This document shows positions 8,409 to 17,131 of a DNA stretch of 64,000 nt, in pieces. Below the pieces are notes generated by a model that saw only the letters and a program-made list of their open reading frames with translations, did no database searches and had not been told where the DNA came from. The position numbers and the translations under genes are program-made. The DNA is taken from NCBI GenBank assembly GCA_016214695.1, contig JACRNY010000003.1, positions 103,236 to 167,235 on the forward strand, in the 5' to 3' direction. The stretch's first letter is position 1. Every line of letters begins with the position of its first letter. Source of the DNA: Nitrosomonadales bacterium (GTDB lineage: Bacteria > Pseudomonadota > Gammaproteobacteria > Burkholderiales > Gallionellaceae).

Positions 8409-9370
8409 AGCGCCTTCTTCTCCTGCCGCAGCGCCGCTCCCAGCGCCGGCAGCGCATGGCAGACAAACTCGCTGTCCGCCAGTTCGGGCACCGCAGCGAT
8501 GTCCATCCCCTGGGCCAGGTCGAGCATCTCCACCGGCAGACCCATATTATCAGCCAGCACCTTGTCCAGGCCGAGTATGGCAGGGGCAGCGACCAGCAAG
8601 CGATTCACCGGGATGTGATGGAACTGGCGGTCGAAATAATCCAGCGAACGCTGCACCTCGAGCTCCACCCGATCCAGATACTGCTGGCGCAGACTCTCGT
8701 CGGCATCCTGCAACTGACCCAGCGTGATCTCGATGCGGCGGGCGAGGAACAGCTCCCCGTCGCAGGTGATGGTGAACAAGCCGCCTTCGTCGCCGAAGGC
8801 CAGCATGGCCAAGCCGCGCCCCTCGACCTCGTACAGTGCAGCGATGTTGCGCTGCGCCATCTCGGGGATGTCGATCACGCTCAACTCGATCTTGGCCTTT
8901 TCGAACTGACCGATACGCTTGCGTATCGTCTCGTTGGAGGCGGCAACGGCGTAGAGCGATTGCGGGCGGTCGCTGCCGTATTTGTTGGTGGGGATCTGCA
9001 ATACATCGATAGTGGCATCGTCGATGTGGCAACTGAGGGAGTCCTTGATCTTCCAGCGTATCGCGGTCTTAAGCTCATCGACCGGGACGTTGGGTGCATC
9101 CACCATCAGCAACTGATATTCGCTGGCGCTCAGCAGGGTGGTCGCCCTCGCGGCACCGACCTGGTCTTCCTTACCGACTCTCTCCAGCGCGGCGGAAGAC
9201 ACTTCCGGTACAGGATGGAAGGAACACTTCGTCACTTGTGGCCGGGGACCCACATATCTGGCCTCGGCGACATGCACACCGCGCCTTCCGATGACGACAG
9301 CGATCCAGCCGCTGACGCGGTTGTTGCGCTTGAAAAGCCTCAGGAATTGCGGTATCTCCATAATCAGCAT
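8405..9370 (-). CDS. mshI: MSHA biogenesis protein MshI (PilM-like)
   Basis: Cytoplasmic actin-like protein of the PilM/MshI family. Sequence features are an N-terminal Gly-rich strand-turn (VVIGRRGVHVAEARY), the internal WKIKDSLSCHIDDA segment typical of PilM relatives, and a nucleotide-binding-like fold over 321 residues. It recruits the INLFNP tail of the following PilN-like protein. The start may be ATG 9370 or ATG 9361 (MEIPQFLRLF); the difference is three residues. It opens the second half of the pilus locus and has its own possible promoter just upstream. Confidence 0.86.
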   Translation of the reverse strand: MLIMEIPQFLRLFKRNNRVSGWIAVVIGRRGVHVAEARYVGPRPQVTKCSFHPVPEVSSAALERVGKEDQVGAARATTLLSASEYQLLMVDAPNVPVDELKTAIRWKIKDSLSCHIDDATIDVLQIPTNKYGSDRPQSLYAVAASNETIRKRIGQFEKAKIELSVIDIPEMAQRNIAALYEVEGRGLAMLAFGDEGGLFTITCDGELFLARRIEITLGQLQDADESLRQQYLDRVELEVQRSLDYFDRQFHHIPVNRLLVAAPAILGLDKVLADNMGLPVEMLDLAQGMDIAAVPELADSEFVCHALPALGAALRQEKKAL

Positions 9371-9371
9371 G

Positions 9372-9400
9372 AACTTAATTCACTAACCCCTTGCTGTCAA
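9372..9400 (-). promoter_or_regulatory. Possible sigma-70 promoter for mshI-mshN
   Basis: On the minus strand TTGACA (9400-9395) is followed after 17 bases by TAAGTT (9377-9372), with an A-rich tract just upstream. The -10 is weak and would place the start of transcription at or within the mshI start codons. The same bases form a 6-bp hairpin followed by seven T on the plus strand (9388-9411), so the site could instead be a terminator against antisense reads. Confidence 0.35.
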
Positions 9401-9519
9401 GGGATTTTTTTACCAACCAATGTCTATTGCATGACACCGACTGACCACATCCCGACAGTGCCCACCGGAACGGTTCAGACAATGGTGCGCAACAGTCCGC
9501 CCCTGACCGGATCCGGACA

Positions 9520-12500
9520 TCATCTTTCACGGCGATAGATGAAACTGTTGTTGCTCTTGTACACCCCGAAGGTCGCGGTGCCCGCGGTGACCGGCAGGTA
9601 GCCGGGGGCCGTCGGGCCCACCGTCGCCGTTCCTGCGCCCGCGCTCGGCTTCGCCAACCTGATGGTCAGCACGCCGTTCGCCAGATCGCCACTGGAAGGA
9701 GTCAGCGTCACCGCCGACGTACCCGTCCCGACCGGATAGCTCGCATTCAGCACCAGATTGGTGACACTGTCAGTCGTGCTGTTCATCCACCCGGTCGCCG
9801 TGTAGTACTGCGCCGTGGCGGTCAGGGTCAGCGGCAGCAACTCGGAACCGTAGGCATTCGAGACCTTGATGCGCCCGCTCAGCACCGCCACGCCGCCCTC
9901 GACCGAGGTCGTGGTCGGGAAGGTCAGCCGCTTCGAGGTCACCCCCTCCCCGCCCACCGCTTCGGTGGCACGGATGTAGATGTTGGTCGGCGCAGTCGGG
10001 ATGGTCGTGAACTGGTACTGCTCGGCGAGCGTGGATGCCACGCCGTTGAGGAATCCAGCGAGTCCGGACACTGCCAGCGCTCCCGCGCCTGTCGGCACCA
10101 CATCGGTGCCCGGCGCCGCCACAACGGTCAAGTCGGCCGTCCTGGCGAAACCGGTGAGCGTATTGTAGTTGGCCGTGGTGACACCACTGACGTTCTTCGC
10201 CGTCACCGACAGCGTGAACGACTGGCCGGAATAGACGAAACCGTCATACTGCAGCGGGCAGGCCCAGCCGGCCGGACAGGTCATCGGTACGAAGAAGCCG
10301 GGCTTGACCTCGACCGGCATCACCACCGTATCGAAATGGTCCGGATAGAAACGGCCCACATTGCCGCTCAGCGCCCCCGCCGCATCACCCGCCCCCAGAT
10401 AACTGCCGTCGGCCACGCTGGGGGTCAGGCGGATGATGCCCACTTCCGGCCAGCTGAAGGCGGTACCGGTGGCGATGCCCGCGGAGAAGGTGCCGAAGGT
10501 GCCGCTGACCGCCTCGACCGGCAACTCCATGTTCGCCACGGCATTGCTCGGCGTCAACTTGACGCTCTCCGGCGCGGCAGCCCCGCTCACCAGATCCACC
10601 TCGTTGCCGTAGTTCGGCGTCGCGGTGCCAAGACTGTTCACCGCGGTGACTGTCACACTGAATGCATCTCCCGCCTTGATGAAAGCGGCGCCTGTGGCAT
10701 CGGCGGCCGCCGGGTTGGCGAACCCGTCGCTGGTGCGCTCGATGGCGGACAGGACGAAGCCGGCCGGTTTCACCACGAAGGACGTACTGCGCCCCATCTG
10801 CGTGGTCACCGCACTGTTGCGCATGAACAATTCGACCGCGCCCACATCGTTGTAGTTGAAACTGAACGGGCCCACGCTGGGTGTGGCCGCCGGAAAGACC
10901 AGCGCCCTGGATGCCGACCAGCTGGTCGGCGTCGCTCCGCTCGCCGTACACAGCGGCAATGTCGTTGTCGTCGCATCGTAGAAGGTCGCCTGCACGCCGG
11001 CATTGGCCACCGGGCTGACACAGGAGAGACCGAACTGCATGTTCACCGTGGTCGGATTCGTGCCATGCAACTGGATCGGCACGTTGAGGGCATTGACCGC
11101 TGTGATATAGATGTTGCCCAGCGGCGTACCGGATGTCTGCGGTGACCATGCGATGGTGTTGCATTGCGCCCCGGAATCGACCGGTGTGCCATCAAGCGTG
11201 CAGGCACGGTCGGTGAACACATAGCCGGGCACGAAGATGGTGTCGCTCTTGCTCGCGGTGTTGTTGCCGAGCGAAGTATCGTTGGTCTGACCGCCCACAG
11301 TCGCCGTATTGGTGACGGTACCGGAAGCTCCGGCATCGACCGTCGCGGTGATGGTCAGCGAGGTGGTGGCACCGGCCGCAAGGCCGCCAACCTGCGAGCA
11401 GGTCACGACCTGCCCGGCGGCGCTGCAGGTCCAGCCGGCACTGCCGCCGACATAGCTCAGTCCGGCGGGCAGCGTATCGGTGATAACGATGGGACCCGAG
11501 TCGGCGTTGGGGCCGTAGTTGTTCACCACCATGGTGTAGGTGACGTATTGCCCCGGCGAGAAGGTGCCGCCGCTGGACATGCCCAAGCCCAGATCGGTCG
11601 CACTGATGGTGGAACCGACGCACACATCATCCACATGCCAGTAGTCCTGGTCGAACAGACCGGAGCCGGCCAGCATGCGGATGCGCAACTTGAAGTTGGC
11701 ATGTTTGGCATCGGCCGGGATGGTGAAGCTGTTGGTTGCCGGCGTCAGCGTCGGCGAGAACACCTGGCCCTGGGTACCTGCGCCGGGGAAGGTGGTGCCG
11801 AGTTGCACCCAGGCACCGAGATTGTTGAGATACCAGACATCCAGCCCCTTGGCGACGGTATCCGGATATTCACTGCCGGTGTTATTGGGTGTCGTGGTCA
11901 CGATGCCGGTGCCGCGCTTGATCCAGAACGAGATGGTGTTGTTGCCGGAATTGGTGGACAGGTCGGTCGCCTTGGTGGTCGCGCTCACCGCGTTCCAGCG
12001 CAGGTCCATGTTGTGCGCGCCGTTCTGGAAATACGTCGAACCGATGCGCGCGTTGCCGGTCCCGGCCATGTCCCAGCGCGACAGGTCACCCTCGAAGGTG
12101 TCGCAGAACGGACCGCTGTAGGAGACGCCCGGCACCTCTTCCAGCACCACGTTGTCGACATGCCAGTAGTCGTAGCCGCGCACGCCGGGTGCACCGCCAG
12201 TGGTCGAACCGCTGCCGCTGCCGCCGGGCTGGGCGAAACGGAACTGGAACCCCGCGTGCAAGGCATCGTCGGGCAGACCGATGACCGGCACGAGGATCTC
12301 GCCGGGGGCATCGTCCATCGGATATTGCGCCAGCACCACCCAGGTGCCGACGTTGTTCAGATACTGCACCTGGAACTCTTCGCCCGAGGTCGGAGTGAAC
12401 GCGGGGACCGGCAGGGTACAGTTGGCGAAGGTATGCCACGTGTTGTTGCTGGGCCATTCGCTGAAACAGTCGGAACCGCGGCGCAGCCAGAAGCTCAGGC

Positions 12501-14004
12501 GCGCACCGCCCTTGCCCGCCAGATTGATGACCGGGCTGGTCACGGTGACGTTGGTCCAGCGCATGAACAGCGAGCGGGTGGAATTGGCGCGCGGACTGGT
12601 GGGGGTGCTGTAGGGCGGGATGTCGGAATCGATGCCGGCGCAGCCGCGATTGCCGACCACGCCTGCACAACCCGCTCCGAGCGGACCGACCGCCCATGCG
12701 CCGTATCCCGGTGCCGTGCCCACCGACGTCGCCGCATTGGCGCCGCCGACGATCACCGAGCGCTCGAAATCGTCACAGAACAGCAGCCCCGGTGTACATA
12801 CCGGAATGATCAGGGTGTAGGCCTGGCCGGTGAAGTTGCCGTTGCCCGCACCCGCTCCGCCCAACGGCGTGCTGCTCGCATTGACGATGGAGTCATCATC
12901 CACCAGCCGCAGCGTCAGGGTGCCGACCGTGCCGGTACCGGTATTGGCGGTCACCGTATAGGTCGTGCCACTGCCGCTGATCCCGGTGATGCTGGCACCG
13001 GTCACGCCGCCTGCCGACAGCAGGGTGAAGTCGGATGCATCCACTCCCGTCACCGCAGTGTTGAAAAGCACCGTCCAGCTCACCGCCGTGTTCGCCGCAG
13101 TCGGATTGGCGCTGGCGGTATTGATCGATGTCACCGTGGGGGCCGGGCAGGCCGTAGCCGTGAAGGTGAGATCGCCACCGTTGGTAGTGCCGATGCCGTT
13201 CACGCCTTTGGCACGGAAGTGATAGGTCGCCCCGCAGGTCAAACCGGTCAAGTCGGCGGAAACGGCGGCATTCGCCGCATTGGCGGCCAACGGGCTGGTC
13301 GCTGCCGTTACCGTACTGCCGTAAGCAACTGTCGTTCCGTAATCGAAGGTGACCGTAGTGATCGAACCGTTGCTGCTCACCGTGCCGTTCAGCGTCGCGG
13401 TGGTAGTGGTCACCGCAGTCGCGGCGTTGGTGGTCACTGTCGGCGCAGTGGGTGTGCATGCCGGCGAGGAAGTCACTTCGGTCAAAGTACCCAGATTGGT
13501 CGCCGCAGTGAGCCCCGTGATGGCCGAGGTACTGCCAGACAGGGTGATGTTGCCGCTCGCCAGCGGCGCGGAGGCCGTAGGGCGCAGCTGGATGCCCTGC
13601 CAGGTGAGCGTGTTGACTCTGGTGCTGATCTCGAAGACGTTGAACGTGATGGTGGTCGCGGTCATGGAGGTGACCGGATACGAGGTATCGCGCGCAAGGT
13701 TGTTGATGTTCCGGGTGGCAGTACCATTGCCGGTCAGCCAGATGGTGACGGCTGAGGCCGTATTGAATTCGAATCCGGCCGGCGCGGTCAGGACGATATT
13801 CCCCACCCCGACCTCGCCCGCGTTCGCTTCCGAGATGGTCGGCCCGGTCAATGCCGTCCATGTCCCCGCTGCGCTGCATCCCGGCGCGGTGTTCGAGGGA
13901 ATGGCGCCGCCTCCAGTAGCCAACGTGACAGTGGCCGCCTCTGCAGCCCCACCCAGAATCAGCAAACCCAATGCTGCAAAAATCACTTTTGCGATGTTCT
14001 TCAT
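9520..14004 (-). CDS. mshQ: MshQ-like pilus adhesin with DUF6701
   Basis: Very large exported protein (1494 residues) thought to sit at the pilus tip or surface as an adhesin. ATG 14004 is chosen since it follows GGGGGACGAAG and begins a good signal peptide (FAALGLLILGGAAEA). Order of parts: beta-rich Thr/Ala region with an Fn3-like segment (about 190-300); two tandem jelly-roll (MAM-like) units, roughly 430-650 and 650-840, each ending in DYWHVD(N/D)V; a DUF11 repeat (about 855-960); and the C-terminal DUF6701 domain ending ATFGVYKSNNSFIYRRER, diagnostic of MshQ. It is the last gene of the mshA-side transcript, 76 bp after mshP. Confidence 0.88.
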   Translation of the reverse strand: MKNIAKVIFAALGLLILGGAAEAATVTLATGGGAIPSNTAPGCSAAGTWTALTGPTISEANAGEVGVGNIVLTAPAGFEFNTASAVTIWLTGNGTATRNINNLARDTSYPVTSMTATTITFNVFEISTRVNTLTWQGIQLRPTASAPLASGNITLSGSTSAITGLTAATNLGTLTEVTSSPACTPTAPTVTTNAATAVTTTTATLNGTVSSNGSITTVTFDYGTTVAYGSTVTAATSPLAANAANAAVSADLTGLTCGATYHFRAKGVNGIGTTNGGDLTFTATACPAPTVTSINTASANPTAANTAVSWTVLFNTAVTGVDASDFTLLSAGGVTGASITGISGSGTTYTVTANTGTGTVGTLTLRLVDDDSIVNASSTPLGGAGAGNGNFTGQAYTLIIPVCTPGLLFCDDFERSVIVGGANAATSVGTAPGYGAWAVGPLGAGCAGVVGNRGCAGIDSDIPPYSTPTSPRANSTRSLFMRWTNVTVTSPVINLAGKGGARLSFWLRRGSDCFSEWPSNNTWHTFANCTLPVPAFTPTSGEEFQVQYLNNVGTWVVLAQYPMDDAPGEILVPVIGLPDDALHAGFQFRFAQPGGSGSGSTTGGAPGVRGYDYWHVDNVVLEEVPGVSYSGPFCDTFEGDLSRWDMAGTGNARIGSTYFQNGAHNMDLRWNAVSATTKATDLSTNSGNNTISFWIKRGTGIVTTTPNNTGSEYPDTVAKGLDVWYLNNLGAWVQLGTTFPGAGTQGQVFSPTLTPATNSFTIPADAKHANFKLRIRMLAGSGLFDQDYWHVDDVCVGSTISATDLGLGMSSGGTFSPGQYVTYTMVVNNYGPNADSGPIVITDTLPAGLSYVGGSAGWTCSAAGQVVTCSQVGGLAAGATTSLTITATVDAGASGTVTNTATVGGQTNDTSLGNNTASKSDTIFVPGYVFTDRACTLDGTPVDSGAQCNTIAWSPQTSGTPLGNIYITAVNALNVPIQLHGTNPTTVNMQFGLSCVSPVANAGVQATFYDATTTTLPLCTASGATPTSWSASRALVFPAATPSVGPFSFNYNDVGAVELFMRNSAVTTQMGRSTSFVVKPAGFVLSAIERTSDGFANPAAADATGAAFIKAGDAFSVTVTAVNSLGTATPNYGNEVDLVSGAAAPESVKLTPSNAVANMELPVEAVSGTFGTFSAGIATGTAFSWPEVGIIRLTPSVADGSYLGAGDAAGALSGNVGRFYPDHFDTVVMPVEVKPGFFVPMTCPAGWACPLQYDGFVYSGQSFTLSVTAKNVSGVTTANYNTLTGFARTADLTVVAAPGTDVVPTGAGALAVSGLAGFLNGVASTLAEQYQFTTIPTAPTNIYIRATEAVGGEGVTSKRLTFPTTTSVEGGVAVLSGRIKVSNAYGSELLPLTLTATAQYYTATGWMNSTTDSVTNLVLNASYPVGTGTSAVTLTPSSGDLANGVLTIRLAKPSAGAGTATVGPTAPGYLPVTAGTATFGVYKSNNSFIYRRER

Positions 14005-14080
14005 CTTCGTCCCCCAACCTGCCGCTTGCATATCCCTGTCCAGCTTATCCATCTCCAGCATCAAGGCCGGATGTATTTGC

Positions 14081-14500
14081 TCAAATCTTTGCGTTGATCA
14101 CACGCAACACATAGTTCGACGTACCTGCCGCCCCCCACACCGCGCTGGCCGCGATGTCGTGACTCCACACGGTCGTCGTACCCTCTACCTGCGAGGCAGC
14201 CGTATAGCTCACGCTCACGGCGAACGGCGCCAGGTCACCACCCAGCGCGGTGGCGGTGCCGGGCGCGAACACCGTCGCCGCGGCCCGCGGCGTGGCCGGG
14301 TCCAGCGCGATGTTGTACGCCGCCCATTCGACGCCGGCATTGGCCGCGCGCAAGGCGCGCGAACCCATCACGTCCAGGGCCTGGCTCTGGTTCTGCGCGG
14401 TCGAGAAACTGACCATGGCCGCCCCCAGCCCCGCCATCACCACCAGCAGGAAGATGGCGGTGACCAGACTGAAACCGTTTTGCCTGCGCTTTGCCGTCAA
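14081..14500 (-). CDS. mshP: MSHA biogenesis protein MshP
   Basis: Minor pilin-like protein of the PilX/MshP type (139 residues). The N-terminus RRQNGFSLVTAIFLLVVMAG has a prepilin-like hydrophobic segment, with Val-Thr in place of the usual Glu5, as is common in PilX-like proteins. The start is TTG 14500 with GAGGA just upstream; an ATG three bases earlier runs into a stop at once. It sits 7 bp after mshO and before the tip protein mshQ, in line with a role in priming or capping the pilus. Confidence 0.86.
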   Translation of the reverse strand: MTAKRRQNGFSLVTAIFLLVVMAGLGAAMVSFSTAQNQSQALDVMGSRALRAANAGVEWAAYNIALDPATPRAAATVFAPGTATALGGDLAPFAVSVSYTAASQVEGTTTVWSHDIAASAVWGAAGTSNYVLRVINAKI

Positions 14501-14507
14501 TTCATCC

Positions 14508-15410
14508 TCACGGTATGTTGTTGATATGGATCTCTTGGTAAAGGTTCACGCTTTCGCCGCCGCGCGTGATCTTCAGCCTGACCGCCACCAGGCTGTTGCG
14601 CGCGTTGCTGGTATCGTAAACGAAACTGCATTCATGCACCTTGTCGGCCAGCAGTGCGTTCGATCCGCCCAGCGGAGGCGCCGCCTGCGCCGCGTTGAAA
14701 CCATAAGCCCAATAACGCGTCAGCGTGCCCGTCCCGTCGCCGCTGCCATCCACCCCCGGATTCAGACAGGCATAGGTGACCGCCTGTTCCGCCACCGGCA
14801 CCACTTCGAAGCGATGTCCGTCCTGTTCCGCCGTGGTGGGGAAGTTGGCCGCCGCCGCCGTGTCCAGCCGCACCGTCGTCCTGCCATTGCCCGCGCCAGC
14901 GGCCGGCACCATGCGCCGCACGCTGGCGGCATTGCCCACCGCCAGGTAGGGGAAGTTACCCGACGATTGCGTGCTGCCGATCACGATGGCATCGCCCTGC
15001 GCGAAATCCATGGCTGTACCGATGATCTCGAAACAGGTGTCTTTGCTGCCGAAGGCGAAGGCGCCGTCATCCACATCCCCCGCCACCGCGGCACAGGCAC
15101 TACCGCCGCCCGCCGCGGTCACCCGGTAACGCCCGCCGTCGCGCGTCGGCAGGAACTCGATATACGAGGAACCGGACGGGTTCGGCACACGGATGCTGTT
15201 CGGCACCGCCGTGCGCAGATCCCGCGCCAGCCGGCGCAGCGCCATATCGGCGATATCGGTCATTTCGGCGCGGCGCTCGCTGTCCACATAGCCCTGCACC
15301 GGCGCGCGGATGAACATCGCCACCATGCCGGCGATGATGCCGGTGATGACGATCACGACGATCATCTCGATCAGCGTGAATCCCGCTTGCGCTCCAGAAC
15401 GCGTACCCAT
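14508..15410 (-). CDS. mshO: Minor prepilin MshO
   Basis: GspJ/PilW-like minor pilin (300 residues) with leader MGTRSGAQAG and methylation-site motif FTLIEMIVVIVITGIIAG, cut by the prepilin peptidase between Gly and Phe. The larger C-terminal domain is typical of pseudopilins at the pilus tip. I use ATG 15410, whose first base shares the mshD stop (TGATG); a TTG three bases upstream is also in frame. It lies between mshD and mshP as in other msh loci. Confidence 0.9.
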   Translation of the reverse strand: MGTRSGAQAGFTLIEMIVVIVITGIIAGMVAMFIRAPVQGYVDSERRAEMTDIADMALRRLARDLRTAVPNSIRVPNPSGSSYIEFLPTRDGGRYRVTAAGGGSACAAVAGDVDDGAFAFGSKDTCFEIIGTAMDFAQGDAIVIGSTQSSGNFPYLAVGNAASVRRMVPAAGAGNGRTTVRLDTAAAANFPTTAEQDGHRFEVVPVAEQAVTYACLNPGVDGSGDGTGTLTRYWAYGFNAAQAAPPLGGSNALLADKVHECSFVYDTSNARNSLVAVRLKITRGGESVNLYQEIHINNIP

Positions 15411-15910
15411 CAATTTCCCGCCCTGTAACCGGTCACGACGGTCGCGTCACCCGACGGAGCGGCGACCGTGACGGTGATCTGCACACCGCTGCCCGGCGTG
15501 ATCGCCGTGCCGCCCAGGCTGGCGACCTGCGTCACGGCGACTGCGGTGATGTCATAGTTCTCCAGCCCCGGCACCAGCGCGTTGGTGGAGAAGTCGCGAA
15601 TACCCGCCGTGGTGCTGTAGCCGTCGTAATCGCACACCGCGGTCACCGCGGAGCGCGGCGCATCAGCACCCAGAGTGCCGACACAGGCCGCCCCGGACAG
15701 ATCCTGCAACTGGATCTCTTCCAGCATCGACTCGGCCACGGCCATCGCCTGCTTGCGCACCAGCGGGTCGGCACTGTGCCCGGTGACCTGGTTCATCACC
15801 AGCAATATGCCGGCCATCGCCGCGCTGACGATGACGATGAACAGGATCAGCTCGACGAGACTGACGCCGCGTTGGCGCATGGTTGCCGCTTTATTGGACA
15901 TAGCTGACAT
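15410..15910 (-). CDS. mshD: Minor prepilin MshD
   Basis: GspI/PilV-like minor pilin of 166 residues. The prepilin motif is RQRGVSLVELILFIVIVSAA near residue 14, followed by a short globular domain with two cysteines. ATG 15910 (protein MSAMSNKAATMRQRG) is preferred because GGAGACGGGG precedes it; ATG 15901 is possible. The start overlaps the end of mshC by 20 bp and the stop overlaps mshO, so the minor pilins C, D, O are tightly coupled. Confidence 0.88.
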   Translation of the reverse strand: MSAMSNKAATMRQRGVSLVELILFIVIVSAAMAGILLVMNQVTGHSADPLVRKQAMAVAESMLEEIQLQDLSGAACVGTLGADAPRSAVTAVCDYDGYSTTAGIRDFSTNALVPGLENYDITAVAVTQVASLGGTAITPGSGVQITVTVAAPSGDATVVTGYRAGN

Positions 15911-16334
15911 ACCCCGTCTCCGCCGCGATGCTGATCGCGGTCGTGCCCACCGTAATCGAATCAGCCGCGCCGGGGCGCCCCATGGCATCGAAGGTCACCG
16001 TCCACGGCAGCGTGCGGTTCACCGTCACGCCATCCTCGATCTGGCAACCGAGCACTCCGCCAGCCACCTCGGTGCCGCACTCCGGATCCGCTGCTGCGGA
16101 GATGCTCACCGTCACCGGCGCATGCGCGGCGATGGCGAGCTTCTGCCCGTAACGCAGGGCGGACTTGACCCGGTCGGCCGCAGCGCGCGACTCGAACACG
16201 TCGTTATCGAAGAAACGCGGCAACACCACCGCCGAGACCACACCCAGGATGACAATGACAGTGACCAGTTCCACCAGGGTGAACCCCCTCTGGCGAAACT
16301 TGCATGTGACCGCGGCGTTGACTGTTGTAGACAT
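15891..16334 (-). CDS. mshC: Minor prepilin MshC
   Basis: GspH-like minor pilin (147 residues) with prepilin motif RQRGFTLVELVTVIVILGVV and the helix continuation LPRFFDNDVFESRAAADRVKSALRYGQKLA broken across the alpha1 helix and first strand. Two cysteines (CGTE and CQIED) could form a disulfide loop. It is the first gene after mshA, separated from it by 165 bp with strong hairpins, so its level is probably well below that of the major pilin. Confidence 0.88.
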   Translation of the reverse strand: MSTTVNAAVTCKFRQRGFTLVELVTVIVILGVVSAVVLPRFFDNDVFESRAAADRVKSALRYGQKLAIAAHAPVTVSISAAADPECGTEVAGGVLGCQIEDGVTVNRTLPWTVTFDAMGRPGAADSITVGTTAISIAAETGYVSYVQ

Positions 16335-16424
16335 TAATCTCTCGAATCCGCTTAGACGGACAAAGGAAGCTCGCTTGCCCGGCGGGCTTCTTTGGTCGAT
16401 CCAACCGTACTGGCTGAATGGAAA

Positions 16425-16485
16425 GGTGGGCGACCAGCGCCCACCCCACCATCGTTCTCTTGCCGATCCGGCAAGATGCCGGATC
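16425..16485 (-). terminator. Hairpins between mshA and mshC
   Basis: Read on the minus strand, the first stem pairs GATCCGGCA with TGCCGGATC around a 3-base loop (16485-16465) and the second pairs GGTGGGCG with CGCCCACC around a 5-base loop (16445-16425), the latter followed by only three T. They lie 14 bp after the mshA stop. Neither is a textbook terminator, but together they could stabilise the mshA transcript end and reduce read-through into mshC. Confidence 0.5.
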
Positions 16486-16499
16486 GTTTGCTTCAGCTA

Positions 16500-16931
16500 T
16501 CAGCAGCCGGAAACTGCGCTGCCCGGTGTAATACCACCGATTGCCGGCAACGAACCGTCAGGGGAAGCGTTATAACCCATGTAGCAGGTTGCGCTCTTGC
16601 CCATGCCGGTAGCAGTACTGATGAAACTGTAATCGGACGAGCGCACGGCTGCGCCAATACCGGCCGCATCATCTGTCGGGTAGCCGTTGGACATGGTGAC
16701 GTTGCCACCTTCCATGGTCACCGTCACGTTCGATGCATAACCCTTGGCCAGCTGGGTCGCATGCGCCAGCACGGCGGCGGAAGACATCGCGCCGCCCAGA
16801 CCCTTCATCGCTGCCAGATTGGCATCATCCTTCAGGTCGGCGAACTTGGGCAGCGCGGTCGCGGCCAGAATGCCGAGAATCACGATCACCACGATCAGTT
16901 CAATGAGCGTAAAACCTTGTTGCTTTTGCAT
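16500..16931 (-). CDS. mshA: Major MSHA pilin
   Basis: Major subunit of the MSHA type IV pilus (143 residues). Short leader MQKQQG, cleavage before Phe, then [20 protein letters not shown], the classic type IVa N-terminal helix with Glu5. Two cysteines, CYMGY and the C-terminal SGC, bracket a typical disulfide D-region. The start at 16931 has TAGGAGAG eight bases upstream. A separate upstream region of 200 bp with a sigma-54-like promoter and hairpins downstream suggest strong, independent expression. The pilin could be a substrate of the PglL-type enzyme encoded at 24.5-26.1 kb. Confidence 0.93.
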   Translation of the reverse strand: MQKQQGFTLIELIVVIVILGILAATALPKFADLKDDANLAAMKGLGGAMSSAAVLAHATQLAKGYASNVTVTMEGGNVTMSNGYPTDDAAGIGAAVRSSDYSFISTATGMGKSATCYMGYNASPDGSLPAIGGITPGSAVSGC

Positions 16932-17039
16932 AGTATCTCTCCTATCTTAAAATATTGAGGCCGCAGCCCCGTTTCTGCTTCTTGCACCGGCCTTGCCGTT
17001 CGCCGCAGCATCCGGCAGTCACTGGCGCGTTTCCAATCT

Positions 17040-17055
17040 AGCCAGAATCATGCCA
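17040..17055 (-). promoter_or_regulatory. Sigma-54-like promoter of mshA
   Basis: The minus strand reads TGGCATGATTCTGGCT (17055-17040). The invariant GG and GC of the -24/-12 elements are present and correctly ten bases apart; one mismatch to consensus lies in each half. Transcription would start near 17029, giving a leader of about 98 bases before the mshA ATG. RpoN control is common for major type IVa pilin genes; a dedicated activator was not found here. Confidence 0.6.
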
Positions 17056-17131
17056 GAAAGCAAGTTGTTTTTTCCGCTACAGCAAAGGCTTAGCGTAGTA
17101 AATTAAAGAAAAAGCTGACGGCGATTCGACA

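Noticed and set aside
11164..13755. Long plus-strand open frame of 863 codons opposite mshQ
   Set aside because: It is antisense to a clear adhesin, has no domain or ribosome site, and is rich in Arg/Gly/His as expected from the complement of a GC-rich Thr/Gly-coding gene.
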